Source of the DNA: an uncultured Planctomycetaceae bacterium
Lineage (GTDB): Bacteria; Planctomycetota; Planctomycetia; Planctomycetales; Planctomycetaceae
Length of the DNA stretch: 9,341 bases
Reading direction: 5' to 3'
Assembly: GCA_937975745.1 (NCBI GenBank)
Contig: CALJUK010000419.1
Location: 1 to 9,341, forward strand
The notes beneath the pieces are model-generated. The model was given only the letters and a program-made list of their open reading frames with translations. It had not been told where the DNA came from and did no database searches. Position numbers and translations under genes: made by a program. Shown one piece after another: positions 1 to 9,015 of the stretch; positions within the stretch are counted from its first letter, which is position 1; every line of letters starts with the position of its first letter.

Positions 1-48
1 CAGGCCGCCTAGTCTGCAGCAACACGGCCAACTCTCGCACCACAAGTG

Positions 49-85
49 CCGGGTTCAAGCATGTTCTTGAACCCGGTTTTCTTTT
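49..85 (+). terminator. Rho-independent terminator of a gene left of the window
   Basis: A perfect 11-bp stem (49-59 paired with 66-76) closes a 6-nt loop (60-65) and is followed on the plus strand by TTTTCTTTT (77-85). This is a textbook intrinsic terminator for rightward transcription. On the minus strand no T-tract follows the stem, so it should not serve the UvrA-like gene that ends at 96. A plus-strand frame open from base 1 reaches a TAG at 10-12, 36 nt before the stem, and could be the last codons of the terminated gene, but three codons are too few to identify it. Confidence 0.85.
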
Positions 86-95
86 GGTCGCGTGG

Positions 96-2531
96 TCAGT
101 CCAGTCGAATGATGCAGTCGGCCGCCGCCAACAGCTGCGGGCTGCGATCAAGTGCCAGAACGGTATGCCCCCGCTCAAGGACACGGTCCAACGCCGTCAA
201 CAGCCGATCCACATCAAGCGGATGCAGGCCCGCAGATGGATCGATCAGCAAGAAGGCTGTCCGTTCACTTGTCCCGGTTCCGACTGCCGCCGCCAGCCGC
301 AGCCGCTGGACATCGCACGCGGTCAAGTCAGCCATCGATTGACCGAGCGGCAGCGCCCCCAGGCCTAGTTCTCGTAATACGCCGATCTTCTTTTGCAACG
401 AGCGTTGGCCTCGGAACAACGGGAACGCTTCATCGGCCGTCAATCGCAGCACGTCGAAAATCGACAACCCACGGAAGCGAACTTCCAGAATCTCCGGCCG
501 ATATCGCGAACCATGGCATTCCGGGCAGGGCATCGACATGTCAGGCAGGAAGTGCATGTCGATCCGCACGGTGCCCAGTCCTCGGCAGGCGGGACATCGT
601 CCGCTGGCTGCATTGAAACTGAAATCTCGTGCATTGAAGTTCCGGACACGGGCATCGCGTGTCTCGGCAAAGACCTGGCGAATTTCACCAAAGACCCTCA
701 GGTGGGTCACAACAGTGCTCCGTCGCGAACCGGACACCGGGCCCGAGTCCACCAGCATCACGGCATCGCAGGGGAGGGAGTGACCTTCCACTCCGTTGCT
801 CGCTGACAGCGTTTCAAACCGGCTTGCGAAGAATCTCTCGGCGAGCCAGGCCTCCCCCCCACAGTTGTGCCCGCCAGTCAAAACGGTCAGACATTGCAGC
901 GGAATTTCCTGCGAGCTGCCAGCGGTATGGAGAGACACTTCGGCCGGCAGTGTGACGGTCGCGTGGTCCATGGGTCGCCGATCGACCGCCCGCGAGCCAC
1001 CCGGTTGCTTCCGGCGTTCGTCTTCCCACCGCAACCGCATCCGAGGCAGTACCTCGGCAGGGTTCCCCTGATCGACCACCTGCCCGCCAAAATTCCCCAA
1101 GCCGGGCCCCAACTCCACAATCCAGTCCGCAGATTCGAGGAATTCCGGAGTGCTTTCGACAACCAGTACCGTATTGCCTGCCTGCTGGATTGCTCGGACT
1201 GCCGTGGCCGCCTGGTCGATTCCGTCTCTTGCGAGTCCAGCGGCCGGCGTATCGACGACAAACAGCGAATGCACAACGCCCGCTGCCCGAGCGGTCGCCA
1301 GCATCAGCAAATTCTTTTCGCCGATCGACAACTCGCCGACATCGGCATCCAACCGCAAGTCGGCCAGGCCGGTCTCGCAAAGCAGCGCCAATGGCTCGAC
1401 CGCAGCCACATGCAACGGATTGGAACGCGCTCCATCCGTCCCCCCCCCGCCGTCCGTTGTAACACGCAATGATTCGTCAAGCGTGTTGAGCCACTGGACC
1501 GCATCGCGGGCCGTCATCGACGTGACGTCGCCAATCCGCCGACCTTCAATCTGCAGTGCATCGCAGAGGCCCGGTTCGTCGTTGGTCAAGGCACATTTCA
1601 GGAGCGCGGCTTCGGGACGGGGAAACTCCCGATCGCATTGGGGACATCGCAACTCGTCAGAGAAAACCCACCGCGTGAATTCTCTTCCGTCAACGTGCCG
1701 TGTCACTCCGACCGCTTCGTCCGCGGACGTTTCCACCAGAACAACGGTCTCCAACATCGCCTGCCGGCAGGCGGACTCCAGGCTGTCAAGCAGGCGGTCG
1801 GTTTCTCCCCGGCCCGCAATCAACCGATCGACAATGACGAGAATCTCAGCGGCGAGGCCTGCCGTCGCCGACGTGATCTTCGTCGGAATTTCACCTGGCC
1901 GAGCCGTCAGCAGTTGCAACACATCTGGCCGTGTCGATTCGATATCGACCAGCGTTTCGCCCAGCAACAGTCGGCGGAAACCCGATTTGCGGAGCCAGTT
2001 ACCGATCGGCAGCTCAATGTCAGTGATGGCTCGCATCAACCGAAAACCGACGAGCATGCGAGTTCCATCCGGAAGCCGGCCCACCTGCTCGACTGCATCG
2101 GCGGGCGACTGCCGTCTGACATCGCAGTCACATAGCGGGCAGACGATTATGCCAGACTGACAGAAGAACTCGGCGAGAGCCTCTCCGACTTCGCTCCACT
2201 GCGCGACGGAAACCGATCGGCGATGAGGGGGGCGACGGACGGAGATTGTCGGCGGGAGTGCCCCAATTTCGTCGGCATCGGGACGATCGTATTGCTGCAG
2301 GGACTGCCTGACCGTGGGAGACAGCGTTTCCAGAAATCGCCGCTGACCTTCCGCGTAGATTGTCTCGAACGCTAAACTCGACTTCCCCGATCCTGCCACG
2401 CCCGTAATACAGATCACCGACTGTGACGGGAGGTCGAGGTCGATTCCCTGCAGATTGCCAGCCCGTAGTCCGCGGAGTCGGAGCGTGGGGCCGATTTGAT
2501 CTCGCGGATCTGCAGTTTGACGGGCTGGCAT
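96..2531 (-). CDS. UvrA-like ABC-ATPase paralogue with degenerate nucleotide-binding sites
   Basis: Canonical UvrA is the damage-sensing ABC ATPase dimer of nucleotide excision repair, usually about 940 residues; this protein has 811. Residues below count from the ATG at 2531. Family resemblance is clear: Walker A GVAGSGKSS (44-52), a first-finger remnant starting CPQC (296-299), a UvrA-typical stretch FNARDFSFN (632-640), and a complete second zinc finger with CPAC (646-649) and CPEC (669-672) around MHFLPD. ATPase features are eroded. Signature 1 reads LSIGE instead of LSGGE; Walker B 1 is FVVDTP, with the catalytic Glu replaced by Thr; and the H-loop is VVEST instead of VVEHD. The second Walker A reads TGGHNCGGEA without the Lys; signature 2 is LTACD; Walker B 2 is LLIDPSAG without Glu. 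The first finger has lost its second CxxC, and the protein stops at IIRLD, short of the normal C-terminus. An upstream in-frame GTG at 2555 exists, but the ATG at 2531 has AGGAA five bases upstream. It may be a DNA-binding or regulatory paralogue; DNA repair activity is unproven. Confidence 0.88.
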   Translation of the reverse strand: MPARQTADPRDQIGPTLRLRGLRAGNLQGIDLDLPSQSVICITGVAGSGKSSLAFETIYAEGQRRFLETLSPTVRQSLQQYDRPDADEIGALPPTISVRRPPHRRSVSVAQWSEVGEALAEFFCQSGIIVCPLCDCDVRRQSPADAVEQVGRLPDGTRMLVGFRLMRAITDIELPIGNWLRKSGFRRLLLGETLVDIESTRPDVLQLLTARPGEIPTKITSATAGLAAEILVIVDRLIAGRGETDRLLDSLESACRQAMLETVVLVETSADEAVGVTRHVDGREFTRWVFSDELRCPQCDREFPRPEAALLKCALTNDEPGLCDALQIEGRRIGDVTSMTARDAVQWLNTLDESLRVTTDGGGGTDGARSNPLHVAAVEPLALLCETGLADLRLDADVGELSIGEKNLLMLATARAAGVVHSLFVVDTPAAGLARDGIDQAATAVRAIQQAGNTVLVVESTPEFLESADWIVELGPGLGNFGGQVVDQGNPAEVLPRMRLRWEDERRKQPGGSRAVDRRPMDHATVTLPAEVSLHTAGSSQEIPLQCLTVLTGGHNCGGEAWLAERFFASRFETLSASNGVEGHSLPCDAVMLVDSGPVSGSRRSTVVTHLRVFGEIRQVFAETRDARVRNFNARDFSFNAASGRCPACRGLGTVRIDMHFLPDMSMPCPECHGSRYRPEILEVRFRGLSIFDVLRLTADEAFPLFRGQRSLQKKIGVLRELGLGALPLGQSMADLTACDVQRLRLAAAVGTGTSERTAFLLIDPSAGLHPLDVDRLLTALDRVLERGHTVLALDRSPQLLAAADCIIRLD

Positions 2532-2536
2532 GACGA

Positions 2537-2552
2537 TTCCTGTGACTGGAAG
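2537..2552. promoter_or_regulatory. Back-to-back ribosome binding sites of the divergent UvrA-like and tsaE genes
   Basis: On the minus strand AGGAA (2541-2537) lies five bases before the ATG at 2531 and decides that start over the GTG at 2555. On the plus strand GGAAG (2548-2552) lies five bases before the tsaE ATG at 2558. In the tsaE frame a TGA at 2543-2545 excludes any earlier start. Only 26 bp separate the two start codons, so promoters for both genes must lie inside the opposite gene; I could not pick convincing hexamers. Confidence 0.6.
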
Positions 2553-2557
2553 CACCG

Positions 2558-3046
2558 ATGATTGACGAGTCTGCCGAGATTGTCCAGTGGGACTGCGATG
2601 TCACGGACGAAGCCGCAACGCAAGATCTGGCCAGCCGATTTGCAGACGCTGCCGTTCCCGGACTCGTCATGGCCTTGGAAGGTCCACTCGGTGCAGGCAA
2701 GACACGGTTCGTCCAGGCATTTGCCGCGCAGTTGGGCATCGACCGTGCGGAAGTCACCAGTCCGACATTCGTCTTGATCCAGGAATACCTCGGACAGCTG
2801 GCGGTGTATCACTTCGACGCGTATCGGCTGCGAGACGAAGACGAGTTCCTCGAATTGGGAGCCGAGGAACTGTTTTCGGCCGGGGGAGTCTGCCTGATTG
2901 AGTGGGCCAGCCGTGTTTCCGGTGCGCTGCCGTCCGACCTGCTGACGATCGATTTCGAGATCACGGGGCCATTAAGCCGACGGGTCCATGTGACCGGGCG
3001 CGGAGGGAAGGGGGCTGCAGTTGCAGCGGCCGTAAAGACAGCTTGA
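2558..3046 (+). CDS. tsaE: TsaE, tRNA t6A37 threonylcarbamoyladenosine biosynthesis ATPase
   Basis: A 162-residue P-loop protein of normal length for the TsaE (YjeE) family. TsaE works in the cytoplasm with TsaB and TsaD, using ATP to drive turnover of the complex that puts threonylcarbamoyl on A37 of ANN-decoding tRNAs. Family marks in order: Walker A GPLGAGKT (42-49), VTSPTF (66-71), the HFDAYRL block (85-91) and LIEWASR (113-119), where the family carries its conserved E-W pair. The C-terminal 20 residues are basic and alanine-rich and not diagnostic. The ATG at 2558 follows GGAAG at five bases, and an in-frame stop just upstream rules out a longer form. It is divergent from the UvrA-like gene and converges with the membrane protein gene, its stop 8 bp from that gene's stop. 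tsaB and tsaD are not in the window, so there is no operon context. Confidence 0.95.
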   Translation: MIDESAEIVQWDCDVTDEAATQDLASRFADAAVPGLVMALEGPLGAGKTRFVQAFAAQLGIDRAEVTSPTFVLIQEYLGQLAVYHFDAYRLRDEDEFLELGAEELFSAGGVCLIEWASRVSGALPSDLLTIDFEITGPLSRRVHVTGRGGKGAAVAAAVKTA

Positions 3047-3054
3047 GGCAACTC

Positions 3055-3477
3055 TCAGTGGTGGCCGTGCGACGCCGCGTGTGCTTCGGCCGGCTCGTCT
3101 TCTTCGAACTTGCACCACGGTTCACACAGACCGGCCAGTTGGACCGATCCGCACAACAACATGATGCAGATCAGGAAGGTCACATAAACCGTCTTGCCGA
3201 CAAAGTTGCTCAGGTGCAACCCCAGGATGTAGTGGACTCCGTCCGCGGGAGGCGCGACGACGCTCCAGACCATGATGGCCATGAGTCCGGTCAGCAACAG
3301 ACCGATACAACCGCCCTTCTTCAGCGACTCGCGCAGCCGAACCCAATTCGTGCCGCACAGCCAGTAAGCCACCCAGAACAGCAGCGGCGTCCAGGGAAAG
3401 ACCAATGCCACAAGCGTGACCAGCACATCCCAGGTCGCCACGACCAGGTTCAGCAGACTTTGAAACAGTTCGAACAT
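3055..3477 (-). CDS. Small multi-pass membrane protein, unrecognised
   Basis: I do not recognise a named family. The 140-residue product has two or three predicted hydrophobic segments: a long one at about 8-40 that can cross the membrane once or twice, one at about 57-75, and one at about 94-116. Short basic stretches such as RLRESLKK (47-54) lie between them. There is no cleavable signal peptide. The C-terminus is soluble, acidic then histidine-rich (EEDEPAEAHAASHGHH), and follows two cysteines in CEPWC (118-122); a metal-binding tail is possible but not shown. The start at 3477 has a GGGGAA about nine bases upstream. It lies downstream of the dehydrogenase gene on the same strand with a 113-bp gap, so cotranscription is possible, and converges with tsaE. 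Codon use and hydropathy support a real gene. Confidence 0.75.
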   Translation of the reverse strand: MFELFQSLLNLVVATWDVLVTLVALVFPWTPLLFWVAYWLCGTNWVRLRESLKKGGCIGLLLTGLMAIMVWSVVAPPADGVHYILGLHLSNFVGKTVYVTFLICIMLLCGSVQLAGLCEPWCKFEEDEPAEAHAASHGHH

Positions 3478-3555
3478 CGGATCCGGTTCCCCATCCTCAG
3501 GAAAATTGCCGTCTCTGTACGGACTGATTTACCACAAGTCCGCTGCCGACACCAG

Positions 3556-3583
3556 TCAACGGGAGTCTTGTTTCGGCCGTTGA
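3556..3583 (-). repeat. Inverted repeat downstream of the dehydrogenase gene
   Basis: TCAACGG (3556-3562) and CCGTTGA (3577-3583) form a perfect 7-bp stem with a 14-nt loop, 8 bases after the dehydrogenase stop in its direction of transcription. A competing pairing exists between GCCGA (3545-3549) and TCGGC (3573-3577). No T-run follows on the minus strand, so it would be at most a weak or Rho-assisted terminator or a 3'-end stabilising hairpin. Confidence 0.3.
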
Positions 3584-3590
3584 GCCTGTG

Positions 3591-4643
3591 CTACAGATCG
3601 TCAACCCGCGTGCCAAGTCGGGTAGCCAGTTCGCCGATCTGACGCCACGTCTCGTCCGGGACGGGGACGCCGTTTTGAACCCGGTCCGCCTGACGGCGGA
3701 GTTCGATTTCGCCCGGCAGCAGAATTTCGTCGATTCCGGGAAGTCTTCGGCTACTCTTCAGATAGGCACAGTACGTTTCGACCAGGGCATCGTACTCGCT
3801 GCGTGGCAGGAATTTGTCGACATCCAGGAAGGACATCCAGACGCCGTTGGCCCCCCGCGGCAGATCGGTTCGGCAGATCCCACTCCCGGAGAGAATCCCG
3901 GCGAAGATGTCGACCATGACCGACAGCCCAAATCCTTTGAAGCCCATCGCTCCCCCCAGCGGCAGAATGGCCCCCGGAGGATCGCCGTTGTAGAAGTCGC
4001 CGGGGTTAGTCGTCGGTCGGCCCTGTCCGTCAATGACGAGACCTTCGCCCACGCTTTCCCCCTTCTGATGGGCGACCCGCAGTTTTCCCTCAGCCGTCGC
4101 TGAGGTAGTCATGTCGAGCACCAGCGGAAAATCTCCTCGCGGAGCCGCCAGACTGACCGGATTGGTCCCCAGTCGACGGTCCATTCCACCGTAGGGAGCC
4201 ACTCCCCCCGGACCGGGCGCGTTGACGGCCATCATGGCGGCCAGACCGGTGCGGGCAGCCTTGTCGGCGTAAGACCCAAGCCGTCCGACATGGTTACAGT
4301 TGCGAATCATCACGGTGGCCGCACCGCCTGCACGCGCCTTCTCGATTCCAATCTCAAGCGCCTGACTGGCAATCACCTGGCCGAAATTGAAATGTCCGTC
4401 GATGACGCAAATGGAGGGTTCGTCGACCACGATTTCGAACTGGCCACCCGGACGGATGTAGTTCTGCTCGATGTGCTCGACATACTGCATCAGTCGCATC
4501 ACTCCGTGGCTGTCGTGCCCGACAAGGTTGGCATCCCGCAACTCGCCAGCGACAACGCGGGACTCTTCGGGCCTCGCGCCTGCCGCCTGCAAAATTCGGT
4601 CGGCCATGGTGAATAACTGTTCGGAATTAAACATTCGGGACAT
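3591..4643 (-). CDS. Ldh2/MDH2-family (malate/L-lactate dehydrogenase type) NAD(P)-dependent oxidoreductase
   Basis: The family comprises cytoplasmic, Rossmann-unrelated NAD(P)H 2-hydroxyacid dehydrogenases (malate, L-lactate, ureidoglycolate, 2,3-diketogulonate and sulfolactate enzymes). The 350-residue length is typical. Diagnostic blocks: GHDSHGV (42-48) with the catalytic His46, NCNHVGRLG (115-123), a glycine/proline-rich stretch ending in GTNP (159-162), VLDMTTS (175-181) followed by a Gly-Lys pair, and GFKGFGLSVMVD (234-245). Substrate specificity cannot be read from these motifs; no pathway neighbours are present. An in-frame extension upstream to 4787 is open, but the ATG at 4643 has GAGGAG seven bases before it and gives the normal family N-terminus, so the extension is rejected. 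The downstream same-strand membrane protein gene may be cotranscribed. Confidence 0.92.
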   Translation of the reverse strand: MSRMFNSEQLFTMADRILQAAGARPEESRVVAGELRDANLVGHDSHGVMRLMQYVEHIEQNYIRPGGQFEIVVDEPSICVIDGHFNFGQVIASQALEIGIEKARAGGAATVMIRNCNHVGRLGSYADKAARTGLAAMMAVNAPGPGGVAPYGGMDRRLGTNPVSLAAPRGDFPLVLDMTTSATAEGKLRVAHQKGESVGEGLVIDGQGRPTTNPGDFYNGDPPGAILPLGGAMGFKGFGLSVMVDIFAGILSGSGICRTDLPRGANGVWMSFLDVDKFLPRSEYDALVETYCAYLKSSRRLPGIDEILLPGEIELRRQADRVQNGVPVPDETWRQIGELATRLGTRVDDL

Positions 4644-4695
4644 CTGTTGGCTCCTCGATATCCGCAAGTCGGGCAGGCAGCGTCGGAAGATCGGC

Positions 4696-4724
4696 AGCAT
4701 AACAAGCCCACCGCCCGTCGTCGA
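4696..4724 (-). promoter_or_regulatory. Possible promoter of the dehydrogenase gene
   Basis: On the minus strand TCGACG (4724-4719) and TATGCT (4701-4696) are spaced by 17 bp and stand about 50 bases upstream of the dehydrogenase ATG. Each matches four of six positions of the sigma-70 consensus. The -35 lies in a short CG-rich palindrome. This is the best candidate in the divergent region 4644-4900; I found no convincing promoter for scpA on the plus strand there. Confidence 0.25.
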
Positions 4725-4900
4725 CGGTTCCGTCCACTGCAAAATAGGCAGTTCAGGGGGACTTTTCTGATTTTGCCCGTCCCTCAAGTCAGACCGGTCA
4801 ATACGACGATAACGGTTGCAGCGCGCGAGTTCCGCGTTGGGGATCTGCGCGCAGAGTACGCCACCTCAGCATTGCTTGCCACACCACCAGAAAGACCGCG

Positions 4901-5788
4901 ATGGATTCGACAGCGTATCGGGTGACACTGGACAGCTACTCGGGTCCACTGGACCTCCTGCTGTACCTTGTCCGCCGCAACGAAGTCGACATTTGCGATC
5001 TGCCCATTGCGCCGATCACGGGCCAGTTCAACGAATACCTGACCGTTCTGCAGTTCATCGATCTGGATCTGGTCGGCGACTTCATTGTGATGGCCAGCAC
5101 ACTGATCGAGATTAAAAGCAGGATGGTGCTTCCCCGGCCGGAAGAGACCCCGACCGAGAGCACGGCCTCGGCCGAGGATCCCCGAAGTGAACTCATCCAC
5201 CAGCTGCTGCAATACAAGCGTTTTAAAGACGCGGCCCAGGCGTTGGAAGAACGAGCCCATGCCTGGCAGGAGCGTTATCCCCGGCTCTCAAACGACCGGC
5301 CCGATTTCAACAACGACCCGGCATTGGATCTGATTAAAGAGGTCGAACTGTGGGATCTCGTCTCGGCGTTGGGACGCGTCATTCGCCATCAGCATGTCGA
5401 GCAGCACCGCCGGATTCGCTACGACGATACGCCCATTTCTGTCTGGGTCGAACGCCTTAAGACACGCGTCCGGGCCGAAGGCCGCATCAGCTTCTCATCC
5501 TGCTTCCAGGATGCCCCAGAACGAAGCCGCATCGTCGGCATTTTTCTGGCGATTCTCGAGTTGCTCCGACACCACGGCCATCGGGCCGAGCAGGAGCACG
5601 ACTTCGCCGAGATTTGGCTGATGCCGCCGGTCGACACCTCTCACGTCGATTCGGTGTCGCCTCCAACCCAGCCCCAGCTGCCGGACGCGTCACCAGCGAA
5701 GCAGCCGCCCCAAGCCTCTTCGGCAGAACAGAGGCCACCAGAGGCTGACACGTCTCCGGCCGTGGACGATCTTCCACAGGACTCCTAG
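4901..5788 (+). CDS. scpA: ScpA, segregation and condensation protein A
   Basis: ScpA is the kleisin subunit of the bacterial SMC-ScpAB condensin complex, bridging SMC heads and binding ScpB to compact and segregate chromosomes. The N-terminal SMC-neck binding part is plain: YSGPLDLLLYLVRRNEVDI (13-31), the helical block through VGDFIVMASTLIEIKSRMVLP (58-78). An acidic linker follows (about 81-93), then the middle helices (about 95-130). A C-terminal winged-helix-like part spans about 180-245, including GRISFSSCF and FLAILELLR. Residues from about 246 to 295 are a proline/serine/glutamine-rich tail of low complexity, making the protein longer than the usual 240-270. scpB, often adjacent, is absent from the window. 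The ATG at 4901 fits the family N-terminus; its Shine-Dalgarno (GAAAGA) is weak. uvrB follows on the same strand after 72 bp. Confidence 0.95.
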   Translation: MDSTAYRVTLDSYSGPLDLLLYLVRRNEVDICDLPIAPITGQFNEYLTVLQFIDLDLVGDFIVMASTLIEIKSRMVLPRPEETPTESTASAEDPRSELIHQLLQYKRFKDAAQALEERAHAWQERYPRLSNDRPDFNNDPALDLIKEVELWDLVSALGRVIRHQHVEQHRRIRYDDTPISVWVERLKTRVRAEGRISFSSCFQDAPERSRIVGIFLAILELLRHHGHRAEQEHDFAEIWLMPPVDTSHVDSVSPPTQPQLPDASPAKQPPQASSAEQRPPEADTSPAVDDLPQDS

Positions 5789-5814
5789 AATCATCCATGT
5801 CCGACAGATCGGTA

Positions 5815-5833
5815 CAGCGGAAACTCTCCGCTG
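5815..5833 (+). repeat. Hairpin between scpA and uvrB
   Basis: CAGCGGA (5815-5821) and TCCGCTG (5827-5833) form a perfect 7-bp stem with a 5-nt loop, 26 bases after the scpA stop and 27 bases before the uvrB ATG. No T-run follows, so it is not a standard intrinsic terminator. It could be an RNA processing or stability element in a scpA-uvrB transcript, or a partial terminator. Confidence 0.35.
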
Positions 5834-5860
5834 CCATTGGATGGGCTTAGGGTGATGTTC

Positions 5861-7966
<2,106 letters not shown>

Positions 7967-8000
7967 CACGCGTCAGCCGTCGATTCGTCGGTTGAGGTAA

Positions 8001-8041
8001 TCGACGCAACTCATGCCGTCAGTTACAATGAGGGCATGAGT
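8001..8041 (+). promoter_or_regulatory. Promoter and palindromic operator of the toxin-antitoxin operon
   Basis: TCGACG (8001-8006, four of six to the -35 consensus) and TACAAT (8024-8029, five of six to the -10) are spaced by 17 bp, placing transcription start near 8036 and a short leader before the antitoxin ATG at 8080. ACTCATGCC (8009-8017) and GGCATGAGT (8033-8041) form a perfect 9-bp inverted repeat with 15 bases between, centred on the -10. Toxin-antitoxin operons are commonly repressed by antitoxin binding such sites, so this is the likely operator; binding itself is inferred. Confidence 0.6.
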
Positions 8042-8079
8042 CCAGACCTCTGGATGACAGGCCGCGCCGAGGAGCCAGC

Positions 8080-8277
8080 ATGACCAACATTTCGATTGAC
8101 CTGACTGACGAACAGGCGAAGCAACTGCAGCGGATTGCGGCACAGGGAAGCATTCCGGTTGAGGCTCTCGCCAAAGCTGCCATCGAAGACTTTGTCAGGC
8201 GGCAATCCGCCGACTTCGAAAACGCTGCCGACCATGTCCTGAAGAAGAACCAGGAACTCTACCGGCGGCTGAGCTGA
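8080..8277 (+). CDS. Antitoxin of a Doc-type toxin-antitoxin pair
   Basis: A 65-residue protein directly upstream of the Doc-like toxin gene. The N-terminal half (ISIDLTDEQAKQLQRIAAQ, then SIPVEALAKAAIEDFVRR) has the strand-helix-helix pattern of ribbon-helix-helix (CopG/Arc-like) DNA-binding antitoxins. The C-terminal part, FENAADHVLKKNQELYRRL (45-64), has the look of the toxin-neutralising helix seen in antitoxins that accompany death-on-curing toxins. Expected roles are masking the toxin and repressing the operon through the palindrome at 8009-8041. GAGGAG (8069-8074) sits five bases before the ATG. Its TGA overlaps the toxin ATG by one base (TGATG), implying translational coupling and the usual antitoxin-first order. 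The exact antitoxin family is assigned by pattern only. Confidence 0.82.
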   Translation: MTNISIDLTDEQAKQLQRIAAQGSIPVEALAKAAIEDFVRRQSADFENAADHVLKKNQELYRRLS

Positions 8278-8663
8278 TGCGTCTGCTGGCACTTGCAGAA
8301 TTGTTGGAACTGCACCGCCGAATCATCGTGCAGTCGTCCGGAGCCAATGGAATCCGGGAATTTTCGGGTATTCTCTCCGCTCTTGCTCAACCGAGCATGA
8401 TGTTCGGAGGAGAGGAGCTTTACCCGACCATCGAGTCCAAAGGGGCTGCGATGTGCTATTCACTCGTGATGAACCATCCATTCGTTGATGGAAACAAGCG
8501 AATCGGGCATGCGGCCATGGAAACGCTGCTGCAACTCAACGGCTACGAATTGGACGCGGATGTCGACGATGCCGAACGCCTGATGCTGGACTTGGCAGCC
8601 GGAAAAGTGACTCGCGAGGAACTCACTCGCTGGATCACCACGCACATTCAAAAACTCGATTGA
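8277..8663 (+). CDS. doc: Doc-like (Fic fold) death-on-curing toxin
   Basis: A 128-residue protein, the usual length for Doc. The characterised P1 Doc is a Fic-fold kinase that inactivates elongation factor EF-Tu by phosphorylation, stopping translation. The key motif is present as NHPFVDGNKR (66-75), with catalytic His67 and the Doc-type D-G-N-K-R ending instead of the GNGR of AMP-transferring Fic proteins. Upstream family blocks are also there: the IREFSGILSALAQP region (26-39) and FGGEELYPT (43-51), followed by helices containing AAMCYSLVMN. No frameshift or internal stop interrupts it, so it is probably active. It has no convincing Shine-Dalgarno of its own and likely depends on translation of the antitoxin. 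Both genes lie between the two copies of the uvrB 3'-end repeat. Confidence 0.92.
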   Translation: MRLLALAELLELHRRIIVQSSGANGIREFSGILSALAQPSMMFGGEELYPTIESKGAAMCYSLVMNHPFVDGNKRIGHAAMETLLQLNGYELDADVDDAERLMLDLAAGKVTREELTRWITTHIQKLD

Positions 8664-8737
8664 GCAAGCGAGGGGCGACTCCGTCATTCCCAGCGCCACA
8701 CAACACCGTAACATTCGCCACAAAATCGGTTCCCTTC

Positions 8738-8865
8738 GAGACGCCCGGTTTCGCCCGTGGCAAGGGGCGCGGCAGCAAACGGCGTGGCAAGCACGGCCGA
8801 CAGCAGAAAGGTCGTGTCCCGCGACCCCAAAGCCGGGACAGTTGACATGCGGCAGCCGTCGATTC
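8738..8865 (+). repeat. 128-bp direct repeat, copy 2 (detached uvrB 3' end)
   Basis: This is the second copy of 7859-7986, lying 74 bases after the toxin stop. The uvrB frame and its stop (TGA at 8843-8845) are intact. Of the three differences in the coding part, two change residues (Gly to Ser, Lys to Gln) and one is silent; two more lie after the stop. That ratio gives no sign of protein-level selection. The first hairpin arm is at 8792-8798; the second arm (8810-8816) carries the C-to-T change, leaving a G-U pair in a plus-strand RNA. Confidence 0.95.
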
Positions 8866-9015
8866 ACTTCAGAGTAGTCCGCGCTCTGGCCCCTCTCAGA
8901 GCACACGAGCGGGCGAGCCGGGAGACCGTTCTTCGCAGACCTGTCGCAACGGGGGGAGAGCCGTCCTACGATTCGGCATCCGTATTCTTCCCTCCGCGAT
9001 CCCCTGCGGTAACAC

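Noticed and set aside
49..76. GGTTCAAG at the left edge as the T-loop of a tRNA
   Set aside because: It is one arm of a perfect terminator stem followed by a T-tract; no acceptor, D or anticodon arms can be formed.
1150..2160. 336-codon plus-strand frame opposite the UvrA-like gene
   Set aside because: Ser/Arg/Thr-rich low-complexity translation with no domain; the opposite strand carries clear UvrA motifs.
3014..3027. Short palindrome GCTGCAGTTGCAGC near the end of tsaE as a terminator
   Set aside because: It lies inside the coding sequence, leaves only a two-base loop and has no T-run.
4644..4787. 48-residue N-terminal extension of the dehydrogenase
   Set aside because: The ATG at 4643 has GAGGAG at seven bases and gives the normal family N-terminus; the extension has no family-like sequence.
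5789..5860. LexA-type SOS box upstream of uvrB
   Set aside because: No CTGT-N8-ACAG or GAAC-N4-GTTC type site could be found between scpA and uvrB.
8660..8845. 61-codon plus-strand frame after the toxin gene
   Set aside because: It begins with TTG overlapping the toxin stop, has no Shine-Dalgarno, and its second half is only the duplicated uvrB tail kept in frame; two of three coding changes alter residues.
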